Part shown: positions 59,037 through 64,000 of the stretch, piece by piece
Position numbering within the stretch: position 1 is the stretch's first letter
Layout of the letters: the number at the start of each line of letters is the position of its first letter
From: Mucilaginibacter myungsuensis
Lineage (GTDB): Bacteria; Bacteroidota; Bacteroidia; Sphingobacteriales; Sphingobacteriaceae
Direction of reading: 5' to 3'
Length of the DNA: 64,000 nt
Assembly: GCF_015222005.1 (NCBI RefSeq)
Contig: NZ_JADFFL010000013.1
Coordinates: 1-64,000, forward strand
Program-made: the position numbers and the translations under genes
Notes under the pieces: model-generated
The model's input: the letters and a program-made list of their open reading frames with translations, nothing else
Databases searched by the model: none
What the model was told of the DNA's origin: nothing

Positions 59037-59408
59037 ATGCGCGGACTAAAGACCATAATCTTCCTCATTATATCCAACACCTTTATGACCTTTGCCTGGT
59101 ACGGGCATCTCAAATTTAAGGATTACGAATGGGGCAAAAACCTTGGGCTGATATCGATCATCATGATCAGCTGGGGATTAGCTTTCTTTGAATACGTTTT
59201 TCAAGTACCGGCCAACAAAGCTGGCTTTAAAGGCGACGGCGGACCGTTCACTTTGGTACAATTAAAGACCATTCAGGAAGCCATTACGCTAACCATCTTT
59301 ATGATCTTCAGTATTATCTTTTTTAAGACCGAAAAATTCGGGTGGAATCATTTGGTAGGTTTTGGACTGATCGTGTTGGCGGTATTCGTGATATTTAAGA
59401 AATGGTGA
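59037..59408 (+). CDS. DUF486 (DMT-family) membrane protein
   Basis: 123 residues with four membrane segments (about 5-25, 33-55, 78-98, 103-121) and the family motifs TFMTFAWYGHLKF, SWGLAFFEYVFQVPANKAG and QLKTIQEAITLTIF. Related to small drug/metabolite transporter proteins; substrate unknown. Probably cotranscribed with the GT39 gene. A GGNNAAA array follows within a few bases of the stop. Confidence 0.85.
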   Translation: MRGLKTIIFLIISNTFMTFAWYGHLKFKDYEWGKNLGLISIIMISWGLAFFEYVFQVPANKAGFKGDGGPFTLVQLKTIQEAITLTIFMIFSIIFFKTEKFGWNHLVGFGLIVLAVFVIFKKW

Positions 59409-59414
59409 TGAGTA

Positions 59415-59490
59415 GGTTAAAGAAGAAAGGTAAAAGGCGAAAGATTTTTTGTAACCGATACTCTCCTTTGACCTTTGGCCGTTAACCTGT
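59415..59490. repeat. GGNNAAA arrays facing each other between DUF486 and rpe
   Basis: On the plus strand GGTTAAA, GAAGAAA, GGTAAAA, GGCGAAA follow the DUF486 stop (59415-59442). On the minus strand GGTAACA, GGTTAAC, GGCCAAA, GGTCAAA, GG (59461-59490) begin inside the last rpe codons and run over its stop. Both are in exact 7-base phase, and the arms can pair. Confidence 0.85.
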
Positions 59491-60138
59491 TACCTTCTTT
59501 AAAGCGGCTATAGTCCCTACCTGATCTTCCGCATTAAACACAAAATTACCTGCGATCAGGGACGTTGCTCCTGCGGCTACCAGTTTGGCAGCGTTATCAA
59601 GTGTTACACCACCGTCGATCTCAATGATCATATCAGGGTTGTATTCATCAGCTAAAGCCTTCAGCTCCGCCACTTTCTTATAAGTATGTTCAATGAACGC
59701 CTGACCACCAAAGCCGGGATTTACCGACATGATGATCACCAGGTCGATATCGGCAACGATATCTGCTAACAAAGCAACAGGGGTATGCGGATTGATCGCT
59801 ACGCCCGCTAAGCATCCCAAAGCTTTAATAGCCTGAATAGTGCGGTGCAGATGCACACAAGCCTCCAAATGTACAGTAATATGGTCTGCACCGGCATCTT
59901 TAAAGTCTTTTAGATAACGGTCCGGATCGGTGATCATCAAGTGCACATCCAGCGGCTTTGTAGCCCACTTTTTGATGGCCTTTACCACCGGGAAACCAAA
60001 AGATATATTAGGCACAAAATGACCGTCCATAATGTCTACATGGAACCAGTCGGCCGCGCTGTTGTTGATCATCTCAACGTCGCGTTGCAGGTTGGCAAAA
60101 TCGGCAGATAATACGGATGGGGCTACTTTATGGCTCAT
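59482..60138 (-). CDS. rpe: Ribulose-phosphate 3-epimerase
   Basis: 218 residues, TIM-barrel enzyme of the pentose phosphate pathway interconverting ribulose 5-phosphate and xylulose 5-phosphate. Seen: APSVLSADFANLQRD, WFHVDIMDGHFVPNISFG (metal-binding His and catalytic Asp), LDVHLMITDPDRYL, SVNPGFGGQAFIEHTYKKV, and EIDGGVTLDNAAKLVAAGA. Full length. The promoter has a perfect TATATTTG at 60161-60168 on the minus strand. Confidence 0.94.
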   Translation of the reverse strand: MSHKVAPSVLSADFANLQRDVEMINNSAADWFHVDIMDGHFVPNISFGFPVVKAIKKWATKPLDVHLMITDPDRYLKDFKDAGADHITVHLEACVHLHRTIQAIKALGCLAGVAINPHTPVALLADIVADIDLVIIMSVNPGFGGQAFIEHTYKKVAELKALADEYNPDMIIEIDGGVTLDNAAKLVAAGATSLIAGNFVFNAEDQVGTIAALKKVTG

Positions 60139-60160
60139 AGTTTCTTTTGATGATGTCTGG

Positions 60161-60168
60161 CAAATATA
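60161..60168 (-). promoter_or_regulatory. -7 element of rpe
   Basis: TATATTTG on the minus strand, 22 bases before the rpe ATG. Confidence 0.5.
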
Positions 60169-60511
60169 AAAGAATAGCCGGTTAGTTTGTTTGCGCTATT
60201 ATCAAAGTCGGCATTTCATTAGGATAGCGGTTTGCTATATTATTGTCAGTGGATGTTCTTTTTCTTTTTTCGCGTGTTAATTGTTTTTTAAAGGCACTCA
60301 AGAGGGCAACGCCGTTTTCCGCAAAAGAAAAAGAACCAAAAAGAAAACTCCCGGCTATGTAACTCGCCTACGAAAGATTTGTGCGTGGCAAGGCCAGTAG
60401 TTCCCGGTGGCTTCCAATGCCAGAGAAGAAAGTTTATTTCCGGTTCATCTCGACATCTGATTTGATATACTGTGATCGAGATCCATTCCCCCTTCAGGGG
60501 GTTAGGGGGCA
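60169..60511. other. Gene-free stretch with dispersed-repeat debris
   Basis: Contains T-rich tracts, AAAGAAAAAGAACCAAAAAG near 60326-60345 and a CCCCCTTCAGGGGGTTAGGGGG element near 60487-60509 related to the G-rich repeats elsewhere. A minus-strand frame across it encodes Phe/Trp/Cys-rich repeat text and is not a gene. Confidence 0.5.
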
Positions 60512-60787
60512 TCAATCACAATTTTGCAGCAGATCGTAATACTTACGGATCAGCTCGGTATCGTAATTCACAAGGGAATTATAAGCTTCGGTAACCAGTT
60601 CCGTCAGGATGGATGCGCCGAGGGCTCCGGCACCGTTGGGAATATCTTCGTAGTATTTTATTAATTCCTTCACGCGGATGATCTCGTACAGCAGCGCCTG
60701 TATCAGGTCCGTTTGCGACGACACATACATTCCCGTAACCTGGTGGTTGAGAAAGTCTAAAGGATCATCGGTAGTATGAGACGTCAT
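60512..60787 (-). CDS. Small helical protein of unknown function
   Basis: 91 residues, soluble, predicted all-helical: DDPLDFLNHQVTGMYVSS, LIQALLYEIIRVKELIKYYEDIPNGAGALGASILTELVTEAYNSLVNYDTELIRKYYDLLQ. I do not recognise a named family. It starts about 220 bases downstream of pnp on the same strand and is separated from it by a terminator and an array. Confidence 0.55.
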   Translation of the reverse strand: MTSHTTDDPLDFLNHQVTGMYVSSQTDLIQALLYEIIRVKELIKYYEDIPNGAGALGASILTELVTEAYNSLVNYDTELIRKYYDLLQNCD

Positions 60788-60908
60788 AGAAGGTAGAGCG
60801 CGCGCTTAATTAACAAATATTCAGTATCTGGTCCTATTGTCTAATTAAGGGAATATAAAAAAAGTGATTTTGTTTTAATTTTTTGACATTTTTTATAAAA
60901 AACTAAAA

Positions 60909-60929
60909 AAGCCCCTTTTGCAGGGGCTT
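60909..60929 (-). terminator. Terminator of pnp
   Basis: AAGCCCC and GGGGCTT arms around a short loop; on the minus strand a run of T follows (60897-60910). Confidence 0.85.
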
Positions 60930-60944
60930 GCTTTGAGGTGGAAG

Positions 60945-61005
60945 GTAAAAGGACAAAGGCAAAAGGTTATAAAACCTTTCACCTTTTACCTCTCGCCTTT
61001 AACCT
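60945..61005 (-). repeat. GGNNAAA array after pnp with inverted partner
   Basis: On the minus strand, four bases after the pnp TAA: GGTTAAA, GGCGAGA, GGTAAAA, GGTGAAA, GGTTTTA in 7-base phase. It is followed by the complement CCTTTTGCCTTTGTCCTTTT (words GGTAAAA, GGACAAA, GGCAAAA inverted), so it can fold back on itself around TTATAA. Confidence 0.85.
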
Positions 61006-61008
61006 TTA

Positions 61009-63135
61009 TTAGTCTTTTTTCTCAGGGCGAGGCAATAGTACCTTGCGAGAAAGTTTGAATTTACCTTGTTTGTCGATCTCTAACAATTTCACTTTAACGA
61101 TCTCGCCAATTTCGAACACGCCGTCCATGGTCTCGATACGTTTGTGATCTATCTCAGAGATGTGCAACAGACCGTCTTTACCCGGCATGATCTCGATGAA
61201 CGCGCCGAAAGGCATGATCGAACGAACTTTACCTTCGTAAGTTTCGCCAACCTCAGGTTTCATCGCGATAGCTTTGATACGGCCTACAGCAGCGTCGATA
61301 GCGGCTTTGTCATCAGCAAAGATTTGAACAACACCCTGGTTGCCAACTTCCTCGATAGAGATGGTAGCACCGGTCTCGCGTTGCATTTCCTGTATGATCT
61401 TACCACCGGGACCAATTACGGCACCGATATACTCTTTATCGATACGGATGGTAACGATACGCGGAGCATGTGGTTTGTAATCTTCACGTGGGGCTTCGAT
61501 GGTTTTAGCCATCTCGCCCAAGATATGTAAACGACCTTCTTTAGCTTGATCTAAGGCTTTAGCCAAAACATCATAAGAAAGACCATTGATCTTAAGGTCC
61601 ATTTGGCAAGCAACGATACCATTTTTAGTACCTGTTACTTTAAAGTCCATATCACCTAAGTGATCCTCGTCACCAAGGATGTCAGAAAGGATAGCGTATT
61701 TGGTACCCATTTCGTTAGTGATCAAGCCCATGGCGATACCTGATACAGGTTCTTTGATCTTGATACCGGCATCCATCAAAGCTAATGTACCCGCGCAAAC
61801 GGTAGCCATTGATGATGAGCCGTTAGACTCCAGGATATCAGAAACGATACGGATAGTGTATGGGTTCTCATCGTCAGCAGGCAATACTTGCTTTAACGAA
61901 CGCATAGCCAGGTTACCGTGACCGATCTCGCGACGGCCCGCACCTCTGTTAGGACGAACCTCACCGGTTGAGAAACCAGGGAAGTTGTAGTGTAATAAGA
62001 ATTTTTGATAACCGTTGATGAACGCACCATCGATCATTTGCTCATCGTCCTTAGCGCCTAAGGTAACGGTGGTCAAAGCCTGGGTCTCGCCACGGGTAAA
62101 TACGGCAGAACCGTGAGCAGCAGGTAAGTAACCTACTTCGCTCCAGATAGGGCGTATCTCTGTAGTTTTACGTCCATCTAAACGTTTACCTTCGTCTAAT
62201 ACCAGGTTACGGATAGCGTCGTACTCTACATCATGGTAGTATTTTTTAGCTAAGGACTTGGTGATATCATCTATCTCGCCTAAGGTTTTGATATAGGTAT
62301 CACGTACTTCTTTAAATTTAGCACCGCGCTCGTCTTTGCCCGAAGCAGAAGAAGCGATAGCATAAACCTGATCGTAAGTAGCAGCGTAGATGGCTTTTTT
62401 CAAGTCCTCGTTGCTGTGCTCGTGGCTGTAAACACGTTTTTCGGTCTTACCGGTCTCAATGGTCAACTCACGTTGGATCAAGCAATGATGCTTGATAGCT
62501 GTGTGCGCAAATTTGATCGCCTCAACCATTTCAGCTTCCTGGATCTCGTCGCACTGACCTTCAACCATGTTGATGTCAAATTCAGAACCGGCAACGATAA
62601 ACTCTAAAGTAGCACGAGAAAGATCGCTCATTTTAGGATTGATCACCAATTGGCCATCGATCTTAGCTACACGTACTTCAGAAATAGGACCGTTGAAAGG
62701 GATATCAGAAACAGACAATGCTGCTGATGCTGCCAAACCCGCAAGCGCGTCAGGCATAATATCTTTGTCAGCTGAGATAAGTGAGATCATCACTTGGGTA
62801 TCAGCATGATAATCTTCAGGGAATAATGGGCGCAAAGCACGGTCTACCAAACGAGAGATCAAAACCTCATAGTCTGACAAACGGGCCTCGCGACGTAAGA
62901 AACCACCCGGGATACGGCCTGTTGCAGCGTATTTCTCCTGGTAGTCAACAGAAAGCGGAAGGAAATCAACGCCTTCTTTAGCCTCGAACGATGATACAAC
63001 AGTAGCTAATAGCATGGTGTCACCCATTTTAACTACTACCGAACCGTGCGCTTGTTTGGCCAGCTTACCAGTCTCGATCTCGATGGTGCGTCCATCGCCA
63101 AGGTCGATAACCTTTTTAATTACATTTAAACTCAT
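61009..63135 (-). CDS. pnp: Polyribonucleotide nucleotidyltransferase
   Basis: 708 residues from ATG 63135; an upstream in-frame start adds MWHNAKT. Phosphorolytic 3'-5' exoribonuclease. It has two RNase PH domains (about 10-145 and 320-545; GRIPGGFLRREARLSDYEVLISRLVDR; NFPGFSTGEVRPNRGAGRREIGHGNLA), a KH domain with VIGPGGKIIQEMQRETG (about 565-580) and an S1 domain (about 625-695; GKVRSIMPFGAFIEIMPGKDGLLHISEI). rpsO is directly upstream with a terminator between them, the usual rpsO-pnp order. The stop is followed by a heptamer array. Confidence 0.95.
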   Translation of the reverse strand: MSLNVIKKVIDLGDGRTIEIETGKLAKQAHGSVVVKMGDTMLLATVVSSFEAKEGVDFLPLSVDYQEKYAATGRIPGGFLRREARLSDYEVLISRLVDRALRPLFPEDYHADTQVMISLISADKDIMPDALAGLAASAALSVSDIPFNGPISEVRVAKIDGQLVINPKMSDLSRATLEFIVAGSEFDINMVEGQCDEIQEAEMVEAIKFAHTAIKHHCLIQRELTIETGKTEKRVYSHEHSNEDLKKAIYAATYDQVYAIASSASGKDERGAKFKEVRDTYIKTLGEIDDITKSLAKKYYHDVEYDAIRNLVLDEGKRLDGRKTTEIRPIWSEVGYLPAAHGSAVFTRGETQALTTVTLGAKDDEQMIDGAFINGYQKFLLHYNFPGFSTGEVRPNRGAGRREIGHGNLAMRSLKQVLPADDENPYTIRIVSDILESNGSSSMATVCAGTLALMDAGIKIKEPVSGIAMGLITNEMGTKYAILSDILGDEDHLGDMDFKVTGTKNGIVACQMDLKINGLSYDVLAKALDQAKEGRLHILGEMAKTIEAPREDYKPHAPRIVTIRIDKEYIGAVIGPGGKIIQEMQRETGATISIEEVGNQGVVQIFADDKAAIDAAVGRIKAIAMKPEVGETYEGKVRSIMPFGAFIEIMPGKDGLLHISEIDHKRIETMDGVFEIGEIVKVKLLEIDKQGKFKLSRKVLLPRPEKKD

Positions 63136-63212
63136 TGTTTTTGCGTTATGCCACACCTTTCGTCTTTAGGGGTGCAGCGGTTTTTATTTTGAAAAATTGT
63201 AGCGGACAAAGT

Positions 63213-63246
63213 AAAAAAGCCATTCGATGAACGAACGGCTTTTTTT
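63213..63246 (-). terminator. Hairpin between rpsO and pnp
   Basis: AAAAGCC and GGCTTTT arms with an inner TTCG/CGAA pairing, T-runs on both strands. It can end rpsO transcription and divides the rpsO-pnp transcript. Confidence 0.85.
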
Positions 63247-63263
63247 GTAAAAACTCGATAAGC

Positions 63264-63542
63264 TTATTTGATGATATCCCTCAGCGATAAAGCTTTGATG
63301 ATAGCACGATACCTCTCAATGTCTTTTTTGTATAGGTAAGCCAACAAACCGCGGCGTTTACCTACTAATTTTTGCAGTGATAACTGGGTAGAAAAATCTT
63401 TCTTGTTTTTCTTTAAGTGGCCAGTTAAGTGTGCGATGCGGGCAGTAAATAAAGCAACTTGTGCTTCGGTTGAACCAGTGTTGGTTTCGCTGCCGCCGTG
63501 TTTTGCGAAGATCTCCTTCTTGTACTCGGTACTTAGATACAT
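63264..63542 (-). CDS. rpsO: 30S ribosomal protein S15
   Basis: 92 residues from ATG 63542 (a 25-codon extension runs back through the promoter). The S15 core is complete: STEYKKEIFAKHGGSETNTGSTEAQVALFTARIAHLTGHLKKNKKDFSTQ, LQKLVGKRRGLLAYLYKKDIERYR. It binds 16S rRNA in the central domain. The promoter is full consensus and pnp follows. Confidence 0.96.
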   Translation of the reverse strand: MYLSTEYKKEIFAKHGGSETNTGSTEAQVALFTARIAHLTGHLKKNKKDFSTQLSLQKLVGKRRGLLAYLYKKDIERYRAIIKALSLRDIIK

Positions 63543-63586
63543 TACTTGAATAGTATTAAAGCGTATAACTTTTGTTAATTGTGGCG

Positions 63587-63617
63587 CAAAGGTAACGATA
63601 GTGTTTGGAATATACAA
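63587..63617 (-). promoter_or_regulatory. Promoter of rpsO
   Basis: On the minus strand TTG (63615-63617), 20 bases, TACCTTTG (63587-63594), 44 bases before the ATG. Confidence 0.7.
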
Positions 63618-63623
63618 GGGAGG

Positions 63624-63706
63624 TTAGTGATTAGTGATTAGTGATTAGTGATTAGTGATTAGTGATTAGTGATTAGTGATTAGTGATTAGTGATTAGTGA
63701 TTAGTG
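63624..63706. repeat. Heptamer array (TTAGTGA)x11
   Basis: Eleven perfect copies of TTAGTGA (63624-63700) plus a partial TTAGTG. Unlike the others it sits between divergent genes, directly upstream of the rpsO promoter. Confidence 0.95.
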
Positions 63707-63817
63707 CGTAATGCTTACACCGTTGCAATGTGTTTTAAATTCCCATTATTTTTTGTATATTATAGTTGAGCACCGGAATAAACCGGCGCTTTTAAAACAA
63801 ATAAATGATATACAATT

Positions 63818-64000
63818 ATGGAAACTACCAACGAAGTCATTATTATCGACCTGGAAGCCACGTGCTGGGAGAATGATGGCGAACATCAAAAACAACACAG
63901 TGAGATCATAGAGATCGGCATCTGTAAACTGAACACCGTAACCGGCAAGATTACCGCCAGCGATGGCATCTTGGTCAAACCCGTCAAGTCCAAGATCAGC
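63818..64000 (+). CDS. DEDDh exonuclease, partial at window edge
   Basis: Only the first 61 codons are in the window. VIIIDLEATCWENDG carries the DxE motif of DEDDh 3'-5' exonucleases and HSEIIEIGICKLNTVTGKI the next strand; the pattern resembles ERI1/KapD-like exonucleases that trim RNA ends. It starts with ATG 63818 and is cut at the right edge. Confidence 0.8.
   Translation, partial: METTNEVIIIDLEATCWENDGEHQKQHSEIIEIGICKLNTVTGKITASDGILVKPVKSKIS

Noticed and set aside
60288..60515. Minus-strand frame after rpe with WFFFFCGKRR-like text
   Set aside because: It reads through A/G-rich dispersed repeat sequence typical of intergenic debris.
1712..63706. Heptamer arrays considered as CRISPR or minisatellite coding repeats
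   Set aside because: There are no spacers, units are only 7-8 bases, and no cas genes are present; they are outside reading frames except at the mnmD and rpe ends.
1..64000. tRNA, rRNA, insertion sequences, phage genes
   Set aside because: Looked for on both strands; none supported.

Overview
The window looks like a core-chromosome segment of a Bacteroidota bacterium of the family Sphingobacteriaceae, most like Mucilaginibacter or Pedobacter (inferred from gene content, not searched). The clues are an Oar-type TonB-dependent receptor, a PorD (DUF4835) protein, a DUF4394 lipoprotein, retained lipoprotein signal sequences ending in SSC, Bacteroidota promoters of the TAnnTTTG type often lying only a few bases before the start codon, and almost no Shine-Dalgarno sequences. 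There is no rRNA, tRNA, phage, transposase or CRISPR array.

Layout. 1-530: two tandem, near-identical minus-strand promoters for a gene left of the window. 531-8021: purM, a receptor/lipoprotein pair and lpdA. 8022-14988: a repeat-rich gap, an M13 peptidase, an MBL-rhodanese protein, mnmD, mazG and a small lipoprotein. 15122-17066: an ECF sigma factor with a partner protein carrying a membrane anchor and an outer-membrane barrel. 17229-24362: a FtsX/LolC-like permease, NamZ-like muramidase, fmt, rnr and a polyprenyl synthase. 24647-27675: a ThuA plus cytochrome/propeller dehydrogenase operon behind a LacI-like palindrome. 27822-33050: small genes, an orphan vsr, thioesterase and metE under a cobalamin riboswitch. 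33168-39614: proteases, a dead-Nudix regulator, coaBC-porD and a TlpA-like protein. 39819-42372: BlaI with an M56 sensor peptidase. 42530-50722: recN, a TonB-like protein, fabI, hsp20, thioesterase, folB-glcD and a glutaryl-CoA-type dehydrogenase. 50846-59408: a TPR histidine kinase, a GH1 glucosidase, a stress-type four-helix protein, a 53-residue lipoprotein, a ModF-like ABC protein, a GT39 transferase and a DUF486 protein. 59482-64000: rpe, a small unknown gene, pnp, rpsO and the start of a DEDDh exonuclease.

The most unusual feature is a set of intergenic arrays made of 7-base words (sometimes 8). They start at or just after stop codons and read in the sense direction of the upstream gene. 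Examples follow purM, the MBL-rhodanese gene, mnmD, the sigma-linked barrel gene, hsp20, pnp, and both members of the convergent pairs thioesterase/glcD and DUF486/rpe. The words differ between loci (GGNNAAA, GTNNNNA, GAGATTA, AGTGANN) but the period is nearly constant, and several arrays are answered by an inverted array that could form a long stem. I know of no description of such elements; the function is unknown.

Regulation read from the sequence: a shared ECF promoter motif (TTGTAACGTT, 14 bases, CGTA) before the sigma gene and the upstream lipoprotein gene; a BlaI-type operator before blaI; a TetR-type palindrome before the TlpA-like gene; a LacI-type palindrome before thuA; a 12-base inverted repeat before the Nudix regulator; a GTTCAC-site cluster before fabI; and a cobalamin riboswitch before metE.
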